A stretch of 45,163 nt of DNA. It comes from Vibrio mexicanus. Lineage in GTDB: Bacteria > Pseudomonadota > Gammaproteobacteria > Enterobacterales > Vibrionaceae. Positions 36,567-44,290 of the stretch are shown piece after piece; position 1 is the first letter of the stretch, and every line of letters begins with the position of its first letter. The translations under genes and the position numbers were made by a program. Under the pieces are notes generated by a model that worked only from the letters and a program-made list of their open reading frames with translations, had not been told where the DNA came from and made no database searches. The stretch covers positions 1-45,163 of the forward strand of contig NZ_JYJP01000105.1 of assembly GCF_001012815.1 (NCBI RefSeq), written 5' to 3'.

Positions 36567-36887
36567 ATGACAAGACTACTCATTGTTCTATCACTCTGTA
36601 TCTTTGTTAAAGATGCGTACTCTAGGGACGATTCTGAGCGAAACAATGTCGCAAGTAAGATCAAGAAAGAGGTAATGAAAGCGGTTAAGCGCAGTCCAGA
36701 TACTGAGTATGGCTACTGTGATTTAATGATTGAAATGCGCCATGACGACAATTATGCCTATATAAAAAGTGCTAGTTACACTGGTGACAAACGCGTCTGC
36801 AAGGTGAGTAAGAAGGCTTTGAAAGTAGGGAAGAAGTATCGTTACAAGGAGCCAGAAAAGTACATAAGACTGCATATATCGCATTGA
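36567..36887 (+). CDS. small periplasmic protein resembling the TolA C-terminal domain (domain III)
   Basis: This 106-residue protein has a signal peptide (MTRLLIVLSLCIFVKDAYS, cleaved near residue 19) and a single domain. The domain resembles TolA domain III: first Cys at 51 in CDLMIEM (compare CTLRIKL of TolA), second Cys at 78 in GDKRVCKVSKKAL (compare GDPALCQAAL), and the end EPEKYIRLHI. The two cysteines probably form the domain's disulfide. The membrane anchor and long helical arm of TolA are absent, so it is not the cell's main TolA. A role is not known; TolA domain III is the receptor for filamentous phage pIII. The strong AGGAGG fixes the start but lies inside a hairpin. Confidence 0.65.
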   Translation: MTRLLIVLSLCIFVKDAYSRDDSERNNVASKIKKEVMKAVKRSPDTEYGYCDLMIEMRHDDNYAYIKSASYTGDKRVCKVSKKALKVGKKYRYKEPEKYIRLHISH

Positions 36888-36971
36888 TAATTGCTTATCT
36901 TTGAAAGCCAGAACCGTGAGTTTTGAGCTAAAGTTACTTTATTGAGTAATGTGTTATGTAGGTGTCGTACC

Positions 36972-37310
36972 TTGCTTGTAGCCAACAAAACTTATACCGA
37001 TCAAGCGAATCAGCTAGCAGAAAAAATTTCACGAATGACGGAAGAGCGACACGCTAAGTGGTTGGTTAGCTTGAAATATTTATTAGACCAGTCAGAGGTA
37101 GACAGCGTATTTAGCCGTCAGAGTGAATTTTGTGACACTGTCATTACCAAAGAAGAAGAACGTATCACGAATAACCAGCGATTGCTTTTGGAATGTGAGG
37201 CGGCACGTGTCAAAGAGAAACGGAAGCAACTCCTAGATCGGCAAGCATTGCATCAAAAGGTGGTGTTAGATGTAAGTAAGCACACTGAGAATGTTATGGT
37301 AAATAGCTAA
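36972..37310 (+). CDS. small coiled-coil protein of unknown function
   Basis: I do not recognise this protein of about 112 residues. It is almost wholly helical and charged (AEKISRMTEERHAKW, EEERITNNQRLLLECEAARVKEKRKQL), so it is probably a coiled coil of the general FliJ-like type, but no family can be claimed. There is no signal peptide. The frame is open from 36927. Candidate starts are TTG 36942, GTG 36951 and TTG 36972. I choose 36972, since AGGTG lies 8 bases before it and the upstream residues are Cys/Arg rich and look non-coding. The next gene starts 5 bases after its stop. Confidence 0.55.
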   Translation: MLVANKTYTDQANQLAEKISRMTEERHAKWLVSLKYLLDQSEVDSVFSRQSEFCDTVITKEEERITNNQRLLLECEAARVKEKRKQLLDRQALHQKVVLDVSKHTENVMVNS

Positions 37311-37315
37311 GTGAA

Positions 37316-38188
37316 ATGCCAGTTTCAAAGCTCTTTGGTCGATTTCCAGATTTCTCTTATTTTTTGTCTGTCGCTTATTCGCCATCGTTCAACTTTTCAA
37401 AGCTCAACACCTTGATTACGCTAGATACACAGTTAAGGGCGAACATTGTTGAATTAGCCAATAACCCCAAGTTTTGTAGCCGCCTTGGTAAAACGGCAAG
37501 AAACGTCACGGATTGTAAAGTGGCCATTGGTCAAGTCGGGTTAGACAATTTAAGGTTGCTGATTCCTGTGCTTATGGCGAAGGCCTTATTGAAATGGGAT
37601 GACAAACAGACGAAAACGATAGCGCCGAAGTTATGGCAACACACAATACTCACGGCAAACGTAACAAGACTGAGGCTTGTAGAGTCCAAGGTCAAAGAAC
37701 CCGATGAAGGCATTGCCATTGGAATCCTAAGAACGTTGTATCAATTTGGTGTTGTGAATCATTTCAGCCAGCTGTTTGAAGATGCTTTGGTGGAAAAAAT
37801 GCAGCAGTACAGAGCTGAGCATCGAAGAGAAGAATATTATGCATGTGCAGAGGTACAGCCAACGTTTTCTGTTCTGCCAAATGTTCTTGTTAAGCTTGAG
37901 CATAAACTGACGGAGAAGCTCGTAGAGCACATAGAGTGGTCAGGAACAAATCTACATTTAAAAAATGCATTAATTGAAGACATCGAAAAACAACCGGTAT
38001 TAGAGAGAACGCCACATGGAGTCGCATTGGCTCAAGCAAGAGCGTACTCGATATTTGATTGTTTAGACAGAAGCAATGTGTTTGTAGAAAAGCACAAGCC
38101 ATTTTGGTTTGCACATGTGCAAATGCCGCCACAAGATCTTGAGAGACTTAAACAATTAAAGCCTGGCAAGATTGGACTACAAGCATAA
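37316..38188 (+). CDS. HDOD-domain protein
   Basis: This 290-residue cytosolic protein resembles the HDOD family (a non-catalytic HD-like helical domain found in signalling proteins). Visible are the HDOD start LDTQLRANIVELANNPKF, the segment AIGQVGLDNLRLLIPVLMAKALL, and WQHTILTANVTRLRL, where an HD protein would have its histidine. The metal-binding HD pair is not kept. It has no GGDEF, EAL or receiver domain, so its input and output are unknown. It lies 5 bases after the coiled-coil gene and is the last chromosomal gene before the prophage attachment site. Confidence 0.75.
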   Translation: MPVSKLFGRFPDFSYFLSVAYSPSFNFSKLNTLITLDTQLRANIVELANNPKFCSRLGKTARNVTDCKVAIGQVGLDNLRLLIPVLMAKALLKWDDKQTKTIAPKLWQHTILTANVTRLRLVESKVKEPDEGIAIGILRTLYQFGVVNHFSQLFEDALVEKMQQYRAEHRREEYYACAEVQPTFSVLPNVLVKLEHKLTEKLVEHIEWSGTNLHLKNALIEDIEKQPVLERTPHGVALAQARAYSIFDCLDRSNVFVEKHKPFWFAHVQMPPQDLERLKQLKPGKIGLQA

Positions 38189-38243
38189 GAGGACATTTTA
38201 AAATTGTTCAAACCGGACATTACTAAATTGCACCTACAATTTC

Positions 38244-38272
38244 AGTGCGCATTATGTGACCTTACGTTAAAT
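38244..38272 (+). other. dif-like XerC/XerD site, prophage left attachment site
   Basis: The 11-bp XerC arm AGTGCGCATTA is identical to the arm of V. cholerae dif1 as I remember it. The XerD arm TTACGTTAAAT differs from TTATGTTAAAT at one base. The centre TGTGACC has 7 bases where chromosomal dif has 6. A changed centre and XerD arm are what integration of a phage attP leaves at one end. The neighbours fit: matP lies on the left and phage genes on the right. Confidence 0.75.
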
Positions 38273-38423
38273 GGAACTAGTTTCACATCAAAGCGTAATT
38301 TTCTCGGTTTTGAATCATACAATCCACAAATAGCCCGTAATAACAAAAAACCTTACTTTTCCGTGAGTTACTAAGCTTATGGAAGTCGAAAAATTAAATG
38401 TTCCTAGATTAAATAATGTGACG

Positions 38424-38440
38424 AGGTTCAAATTGAACCT
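38424..38440. promoter_or_regulatory. operator-like palindrome of the prophage
   Basis: AGGTTCAA-A-TTGAACCT is a perfect inverted repeat of 8-base arms around one base, 95 bases before the regulator start. It is a likely binding site for the phage regulator or for a repressor encoded elsewhere in the phage. Confidence 0.55.
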
Positions 38441-38464
38441 GGGCCATAGTTGTAGCGTGTCGCA

Positions 38465-38483
38465 TGTAATAATTGAAATTACA
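38465..38483. promoter_or_regulatory. second inverted repeat upstream of the phage regulator
   Basis: TGTAAT-N7-ATTACA is a 19-base inverted repeat. It differs in sequence from the palindrome at 38424, so a second protein may bind it. Confidence 0.35.
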
Positions 38484-38507
38484 ACGTCACGTATTGGTAC
38501 TCTTACA

Positions 38508-38529
38508 TTCCCTTATTTCACTAAGGGAA
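38508..38529 (+). promoter_or_regulatory. hairpin overlapping the ribosome-binding site of the phage regulator
   Basis: TTCCCTTA and TAAGGGAA form a perfect 8-bp stem with a 6-base loop. The right arm contains the AAGGGA ribosome-binding site, 7 bases before the ATG at 38536. It could serve as an RNA switch or as a DNA operator. Confidence 0.55.
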
Positions 38530-38535
38530 CAAGTT

Positions 38536-38916
38536 ATGAAGTATCACGAGATGACTAAGAATCAAATTTTCCGTGAGTTTAACTGTGGTCTAACCATCGA
38601 AGAAGTGGCAAAGATATGTTGTAAAAGCCTTGGAACGGTTAGAGGTTGGGACAAAGGTAAGCCTATTCCAAATGAATGCCGTAAGCTTATGAAAATGCAT
38701 AAACGACTGGAGTTGAGTGGATTTGAAGAATGGAATGGGTTTAGAGTTAGCGGCAAAAACCTTGAATTACCTACTGGGGAAACAGTTACACCCCAACAAA
38801 TTTTGACTGGTGTCGCTTTGTTGCATATTCAATCTGACTTAGAAATTAAGACTAGCAAAAGATTACTAAGGTTATCGAGGGCGATTTGCAATATTAAAAG
38901 CAAAGCAAATGGATAG
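38536..38916 (+). CDS. phage-type helix-turn-helix regulator (DUF3653-like)
   Basis: This 126-residue protein has an N-terminal helix-turn-helix (IFREFNCGLTIEEVAKICC, KSLGTVRGWDKGKPIP) followed by CRKLMKMHKRLEL, a Trp-Gly segment (FEEWNGFRV) and LPTGETVTPQQI. The pattern resembles the DUF3653 phage proteins common in Vibrio phages, from memory. It probably controls lysogeny or expression of the next gene. The start ATG 38536 is chosen over an upstream in-frame start at 38473, because AAGGGA lies 7 bases before it and the family begins there. It is surrounded by palindromes that could be its operators. Confidence 0.72.
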   Translation: MKYHEMTKNQIFREFNCGLTIEEVAKICCKSLGTVRGWDKGKPIPNECRKLMKMHKRLELSGFEEWNGFRVSGKNLELPTGETVTPQQILTGVALLHIQSDLEIKTSKRLLRLSRAICNIKSKANG

Positions 38917-38983
38917 GATCTTGAGTTCATAGTTCATCAAGCTTGTAAACATTAGGCCGAACTCTTTGAAAGGGAACGGCTTT

Positions 38984-41074
38984 TTGTCTCATTTAACTGA
39001 ACAAAAATTTGACGTGGCAAAAGGGGTGAATGAGAATACTAGAAGTTATCTAGCCAATCAGCTGATGAGATATTTTATGCAATCACGAAAACTAACAGCT
39101 TCTAAAGCTACGGTTAAAGCCAAGTTCAAACAAATGTCAAAACCCAAGGCATTTTCTGAGTTCATTTGGAACGCAATCGACGCAGGTTCTACAACTATAG
39201 AAATCACAACGGACATTGACAAAGAAGCCGACCATATAAACAGCATCATCATAGAAGACAACGGGTCAGGGTTCGAGTTAAGTGATGGCAAGTCTCCTTT
39301 CGACTATTTTGAACAGTCAAAAAAGAAAGGTTCAAATGACTACTTAATGCGAGGGAGACATGGTCGTGGAAGACTAAGCTTTTTTAAATTTTGTGATAGC
39401 GCGTCTTGGAGAACGGTCAGTAAAGATAAAAAGCCCATCGAGCTGAATATAACAGAGGGGTCACTAGATAAATTCAATATTCTAGAAGTAAAAAACAATA
39501 ACAGACCTTTAAGCAATGGAACTACAGTTACGTTCAATAGTTTCAGTGTGTCAGCTGATAATTTTGTATCCAACGTAACTGAATACTTAGAAGAAAACGT
39601 AACTTGGATTAACTTCTTTAAAGCTGATCTAAGGATTAATCTCAACGGGAAAAGGTTATCGACTAAACCTCCAAGAGTGAGCACAAGTTACGAAGAAACA
39701 ATAGATAACGACCCGGTACAGTATGATTTACATGTATGGAATAAAAAGATAGACGAAGAAGAGTGTACGATCTTTTATTGTGATGAGATGAATAATGTCG
39801 TTTATAAAACAAAGTCTAAACCAAAAAACTCTTACTTCTATACATGCATAGTTAAATCACCGTGGTTTAATCAGTTCTGCACTGAAAACGATGGCCTTGC
39901 CACAAAATTCGATAAGACAGCATCAAAATTTCTATCTATTTCCCGAATAGCAAACGAAAAGATTAAGTCTGTTTACGATAACTTGAGAAAAAGTGCAATT
40001 GATGAGTTGATTGATGAGTATACGAAATGTGGGATCATTCCAAAGTCACAAAACAATGCCTTAGCTAATTTCAAAACTCAACAATTGAAAGACGCTATTC
40101 GAGTGATTTATAACGCTGATTCATCAGTTTTTGACAGCTTGAATACTAATAAGCAAAAGAAAATTTTAGTTAAACTAATAGACAAAATAGTTAACTCTGA
40201 AGACCCTAAGGCACTTTTTGATGCTCTTGATGGTATTGTTTCTCTTGACGAAACTGAACTAAGAATGCTGTCAAACTCGCTAGAAAAAGTAGCGATGGGC
40301 AATATGGTAAGAACAATAAACAAGTTAGAAAACAGATTGTATGCATTGGACCTGTTTGAGCAGTTGCTAGCCAATAAGAAAGACAGTTACGAAGTCGCTC
40401 ATATTCAAAGAGTCATTGAGTCTAATTTGTGGATCTTTGGTGAGGAATACAATGTAGTAACGACTGAAGAAGAAAAGTTCGATAAAGCATTGAGGAAATT
40501 ACTTAAATTTAAAAATGAGGACTTGAATGCGTTAGACGACTTTGAGAATGAAGTTTTCCCACCAAAACACTTCGATAAATACAAAGTACAGCACGAGAAT
40601 AAGAACAAAGAGATGGACGTTTTTGCTACACAAAAACTACCAATGTATGAGCAAGGCGAACAATATTACAGACATTTAGTATTAGAACTCAAAAGACCTT
40701 CTGTTAAGTTAACGGACAAAGAATACGACCAGATTACAGGCTATGTGAAAGTCATAAAGTCGGAAGAAAAATTCAATACTAAAAACGACCAGTGGGATTT
40801 TGTTCTCGTCGGAAATAGAATTACCGAGTCTAGCCATCGTCGAGCAATGATTGACATGCAACTAAACAACCAACGAGAGAAGGGTAAAAAAGGCCTGCTT
40901 ATTGACGATGGTAATATCCGCGTTTGGATAAAGGAATGGACGGATGTTATAGGTGACTACAAGTTGAGGTATAACCATATTATTCATACGTTGAACATTA
41001 AGTATGCGGAAAGTAAAGAAGAAAAAAGTCCTGATACTCTGACTCAAGATATTAAGAATCTGACAACTGCATAA
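38984..41074 (+). CDS. GHKL ATPase fused to a PD-(D/E)XK (Shedu/DUF4263-like) nuclease; candidate anti-phage protein
   Basis: This single protein of 696 residues has an N-terminal GHKL (Hsp90/MutL/MORC-type) ATPase. The N box is SEFIWNAIDAG (Glu 59, Asn 63, Asp 66), the G1 box EDNGSGFE (about 91-98) and the G2-like loop GRHGRGRLSFFKF (about 124-136). A long helical middle (about 300-470) follows. The C-terminal domain has IESNLWIFGEEY (about 481), an Asp in KEMDVFA (about 545), and LVLELKRP (about 565-572) with a following YDQITGYVKVI. This is the D...ExK core plus Gln helix of Shedu-type nucleases. The start is TTG 38984, with AAGGGA 8 bases upstream; a TTG at 38966 is also open. The gene is A/T-rich, intact, and lies inside the prophage beside a regulator. 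Its function is inferred from the domains. Confidence 0.8.
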   Translation: MSHLTEQKFDVAKGVNENTRSYLANQLMRYFMQSRKLTASKATVKAKFKQMSKPKAFSEFIWNAIDAGSTTIEITTDIDKEADHINSIIIEDNGSGFELSDGKSPFDYFEQSKKKGSNDYLMRGRHGRGRLSFFKFCDSASWRTVSKDKKPIELNITEGSLDKFNILEVKNNNRPLSNGTTVTFNSFSVSADNFVSNVTEYLEENVTWINFFKADLRINLNGKRLSTKPPRVSTSYEETIDNDPVQYDLHVWNKKIDEEECTIFYCDEMNNVVYKTKSKPKNSYFYTCIVKSPWFNQFCTENDGLATKFDKTASKFLSISRIANEKIKSVYDNLRKSAIDELIDEYTKCGIIPKSQNNALANFKTQQLKDAIRVIYNADSSVFDSLNTNKQKKILVKLIDKIVNSEDPKALFDALDGIVSLDETELRMLSNSLEKVAMGNMVRTINKLENRLYALDLFEQLLANKKDSYEVAHIQRVIESNLWIFGEEYNVVTTEEEKFDKALRKLLKFKNEDLNALDDFENEVFPPKHFDKYKVQHENKNKEMDVFATQKLPMYEQGEQYYRHLVLELKRPSVKLTDKEYDQITGYVKVIKSEEKFNTKNDQWDFVLVGNRITESSHRRAMIDMQLNNQREKGKKGLLIDDGNIRVWIKEWTDVIGDYKLRYNHIIHTLNIKYAESKEEKSPDTLTQDIKNLTTA

Positions 41075-41099
41075 CATTGCTAGAAGTTAGGTTGAATTT

Positions 41100-41123
41100 A
41101 CCCCCGTAATACAGAACGGGGGT
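41100..41123. other. hairpin after the cargo gene and secretin (phage intergenic region)
   Basis: ACCCCCGT and ACGGGGGT form a perfect G/C-rich 8-bp stem with an 8-base loop, 25 bases after the nuclease gene stop. There is no T-run on either strand, so it may end transcription only weakly. It may instead be part of the phage origin region. Confidence 0.55.
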
Positions 41124-41317
41124 CGAAGACCAAGTCGCGCTGGGCGCTCTTCGTCCCTCATAGCATCCCATGCGCGTTATTGTGTCTTTGGTCTTCCTGT
41201 TCAGTCTTATGGGTTGCAGTTGCATGGAGCACCTTTGTTACTGTGAGTCTCTGCAAGGTTTTATCTTGGCAATGAAGCGGCTTTTTTGGGGGCGTTGGAG
41301 TTTGGCGCAGTGAGTGA

Positions 41318-41354
41318 CACCGAAGGCGCTAGCAGTTGGTACTGGCCTTCGGTG
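41318..41354. other. long hairpin downstream of the secretin gene, candidate packaging signal
   Basis: CACCGAAGGC and GCCTTCGGTG form a 10-bp perfect stem. The 17-base inside can form a further short stem (CAGT/ACTG around TGGT). It lies 92 bases after the secretin stop. In Ff phages the packaging hairpin follows gene IV in the same way. The remaining bases of 41075-41445 hold no ORF I can support; they are more G/C-rich than the nuclease gene. Confidence 0.45.
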
Positions 41355-41445
41355 CGTGCTTTGAGTTGCTATTGATGTGCCGTAGCGTTCGGCTTGGTAC
41401 TTGTTGGGCGTTTGGCGGTTTCGCTTCGCTTATCCCTGCGGGGCT

Positions 41446-42630
41446 TTATACTTCTTCTATGTAGAGCACGACGCTCAATGTGCGCTTTGCTGCTTTCTCA
41501 CTTTCCGAACTAAACAAGATGCCGAGTAACGGAATGTCTCCGAGAACCGGCACCTTTACATTCACTTTCTGGCTGTCGGTCGACGTCATTCCTCCAAGTG
41601 CAACTGTGTCACCGGGTCTCACTGTAAGAGTGGTGTCTATCTGTCTTTTCGACGTTACGATGTCGCTTGCCTCAACTGACTTGTCCACTCGGCTCAGTTC
41701 TTGGCGTATCTTGAGTTTTATGTCTCCGTTGTAGCCAATGTAGGGTTTCACGAATAACGAAAGTCCCACGTCCTTACGTTCGATGGTTTGAAAGGGCTTG
41801 TCGCTTGTATCGGATTCGGTTGTGTAGCTGCCTGTTATAAAGGGCAGTTCTTGGCCGACTGATATCAATCCTTCGTGGCCGTGGAGTATGGTCAGCTCTG
41901 GGCGGCTAAGTAGTTGCGTTTGGTCGCTCGATTCTATGAATCGAATGAAGGCTGAGAAGTCATCGGATGATACTTTGAGGTTTGGGTCAGTTCGCATGAA
42001 CCCTGCGATTGAACCTGTAAAGGCAGCTTGAATGGCTCCGGCTCCTGCTTTCATGTCAACGGTCAAATCTCTAAGGCTACCGTCTAAGGTTTCAACAATG
42101 GCCGCGCGTATTTTGATTTGCTTGAGTGGCGTATCGACCGCGTTGATGAAGTTCGCAACGTTTTGATGTAAAGATTTAGGCGCAGTCACCATAAGGGCAG
42201 ACCCAGCAATGATGCTTGATACTGCGGTCACTTCGGGAACATCGAGCACCGAGGACTGTACCCGTAATGAGTCGGTGATGGGTTTGAGTATTTCGTCGGC
42301 CGTTAAGTGTGAGAGCTTATAAGTTCGAGTGACAATATCGTTTCCCGCTTTGAGTTGGTTACGCAGCTGGACTCGAATCACTGTTGATGACTCTACATAG
42401 GTGAGGTTGTGCGCACGCATAACACTAAACCAAACATCCCGAAAGTTAGCCGCGCCATGGGATTGGTACAGCTTTAAGTCTCCGTCGATTTTTGGATCAA
42501 CCACGATGGATTTTTCAAAGGTCTTACTGGCCACGATGAAAAACTCGTTCAATGTTTTGCCTGATAGGTTTGCTTCAAATGCTTGTGCATTAAATGACAG
42601 CGCGAACAGGATGAGTAATGTCCTTATCAT
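41446..42630 (-). CDS. phage-encoded secretin (pIV-like outer-membrane export channel)
   Basis: This 394-residue secretin should form the outer-membrane channel through which the filament leaves the cell. It has a signal peptide (MIRTLLILFALSFNAQA, cleaved near 17), N-terminal secretin-N domains (FEANLSGKTLNEFF... and TRTYKLSHLTADEIL) and the C-terminal secretin domain. That domain carries the signature VPVLGDIPLLGILFSS and TVRPGDTVALGGM. Its size and position directly after Zot/pI (ATGA overlap of 4 bases) match gene IV of Ff phages. CTXphi and its relatives lack such a gene and use the host type II secretin. The gene is intact. Confidence 0.92.
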   Translation of the reverse strand: MIRTLLILFALSFNAQAFEANLSGKTLNEFFIVASKTFEKSIVVDPKIDGDLKLYQSHGAANFRDVWFSVMRAHNLTYVESSTVIRVQLRNQLKAGNDIVTRTYKLSHLTADEILKPITDSLRVQSSVLDVPEVTAVSSIIAGSALMVTAPKSLHQNVANFINAVDTPLKQIKIRAAIVETLDGSLRDLTVDMKAGAGAIQAAFTGSIAGFMRTDPNLKVSSDDFSAFIRFIESSDQTQLLSRPELTILHGHEGLISVGQELPFITGSYTTESDTSDKPFQTIERKDVGLSLFVKPYIGYNGDIKLKIRQELSRVDKSVEASDIVTSKRQIDTTLTVRPGDTVALGGMTSTDSQKVNVKVPVLGDIPLLGILFSSESEKAAKRTLSVVLYIEEV

Positions 42631-43948
42631 TGTGATACGCCTCCTTGGTTGAGTGAGCCTTTTTTGTTACTTCGTTTTTGGTTTCTACCGGATTCATTTT
42701 TGAATGGGTCAAAGTAGCCAAACTTGGCAATGTTGATACACGCGTCCATGTCTATGGCGTAATCGGTACCTTGTTGGGTGAAGCAAGAGCAATCATTACG
42801 CGCAATAACGCAAATCAGTTCTGGGTACTGGCTTGGGCTGCTTGTGATGTCGTCATAAAGTGGGGCGCTGAATGGCAGTGAATCAATGCGCTTGTTGAAC
42901 TTGCTGATGTAGTCGCCGTTGTTTGCAAATACGGGTGACTGGGTTGAGGTCTGTGTGACTGTTGACTGAGTGGTTTGTTCGGCGCTCGGTTCTTGGGCTT
43001 GGGCGTCATCACCTGAGAAAAACAGATAGTAGAAACCCCGATGAGAAAAATAATACAGGCAACGATCCAACTGATGGATGAAATGATCATCTTTCTACCC
43101 AATGCAATGGTCGGGTCGGTTTTGACGTTCTGAGTGTGTTTAATCGAGCTTAAGTAAACCCCGTAGTAATTGGCGTCACGGGTAATGCTTCGTTTGTCTG
43201 TTTTCTCTAAGTCAGACGGTTTGTCTGGGTCGAACGCTCGAATGTGAAAGTATTCGTGTAGGTTGTCCCCACCAATCAAATGGTAGTGTCGGTATTCTTG
43301 TAAACGTCGTCTGATGAACTGGTCAACGTCTTTGAAGTCTTGGCTGATGTAAACGAGGTCTTGGCCGTTGTGTCTATGGGTGGCGACATGTTCAACATCG
43401 GGCGGCACTTCTTTTGATGATTGGCGTGTTCCCCAAATGTTCTGCACTTCATCGACCAAGGCCACGCAACCCGATGGAAGTTCATGGATGATGGTTGGAT
43501 CATGAAACTGTTTCCAAGACAGGTTCATTTGTTGGATATGGTCGTAAGTCAGTTGCGATTCATCAATACCTAAGACGTCCAGCGCTTCTTGGTACATGGT
43601 GAGGCGAGTTGGGGAGGCGAGCTTTTTAAACCACGCAAGCCAAAGCGCCATTGGGTCATGTTGCTTGTACTCATAAGCAAGGTATGGAAAGTCTTCTATG
43701 GTGGCTAAGCGTCTTTCTTTGTCTATCTTTTCAAGCTTGGAGGATAGGGCGGTATTGTCTTGGTTTTTCTGCCAATAGACCCCGTAGAGAAAGCCTTGAA
43801 AACTGTCACAGACTTCGTAATCGAGCAGTAGCACCCTAATGCCTTGGTAATAGACGGGGCGCCCTGCAAAGTCGTCGTTCTCTATGATGAACTTGATCGC
43901 GTTAAGGGTTTTACCTGTTCCCATCACACCTGAGAATCCAAATAACAT
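42627..43948 (-). CDS. zot: Zot/pI-like phage assembly ATPase (frameshifted in this sequence)
   Basis: This inner-membrane ATPase drives assembly and export of the filament. It starts MLFGFSGVMGTGKTLNAIKF, with Walker A GVMGTGKT at about residues 7-14, and has Walker B-like CVALVDEVQNIW near 165-176. A single membrane segment lies around residues 278-302 (ISSISWIVACIIFLIGVSTI). The periplasmic tail follows in the next frame (FSGDDAQAQEPSAEQ...). The break is in an A5 run at 43018-43022 (T5 on the coding strand); one more base joins the frames and gives about 440 residues. The stop overlaps the secretin start by ATGA. It is named after the Zot family; no toxin activity is implied. Confidence 0.9.
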
Positions 43949-43958
43949 AATGATGCTC

Positions 43959-44288
43959 CTATGAAATGGCTTGAGGTTTTCGCCAACTTGGACGATAGCC
44001 CGTCGCCACCATTAGGCCGCGAAGTGTTAAGGCAAAGACCCCACACGTCAGGACTATGTTGATGAACTTGTCTGCTCCTGCCAGTGATAACAGCATGGCG
44101 ATATCAGCCCCAACACCGTCCATATTGGCTTGGATGTAATCGACCAAGGTTTCAATGGCTGACTCAGCACCTTTATAAACGACAAGGCTGAAACCCAATG
44201 ACACCGCTGCATAGGTGACGATGCCTCTTACGATTGAGGGTATTAGTGGCAGCACCACGGTGGATAAAAAAGTAATAAAGTAACTCAT
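43959..44288 (-). CDS. pVI-like minor coat protein (DUF2523)
   Basis: This hydrophobic 109-residue protein has about three membrane segments (residues 5-40, 60-80 and 80-98) and resembles DUF2523, the family of pVI-like minor coat proteins that stand before Zot in many inoviruses. With the adsorption protein it would cap the end of the filament that leaves the cell last. It lies between the adsorption gene (2 bases) and zot (10 bases) in the same operon. The gene is intact. Confidence 0.83.
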   Translation of the reverse strand: MSYFITFLSTVVLPLIPSIVRGIVTYAAVSLGFSLVVYKGAESAIETLVDYIQANMDGVGADIAMLLSLAGADKFINIVLTCGVFALTLRGLMVATGYRPSWRKPQAIS

Positions 44289-44290
44289 GT

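Noticed and set aside
37132..37144. matS-like sequence GTGACACTGTCAT, one mismatch at the last base
   Set aside because: It lies inside the coiled-coil gene. It is the best of the coding-region matches but not strong enough to list as a site.
38273..38535. A divergent RstR-like repressor gene between the attachment site and the regulator
   Set aside because: No open frame of suitable length on the minus strand; only palindromes are visible.
42627..43948. Zot as an enterotoxin
   Set aside because: The family name comes from the CTXphi protein. Walker A, a single membrane segment and operon position show the phage assembly ATPase; nothing in the sequence supports toxin activity.
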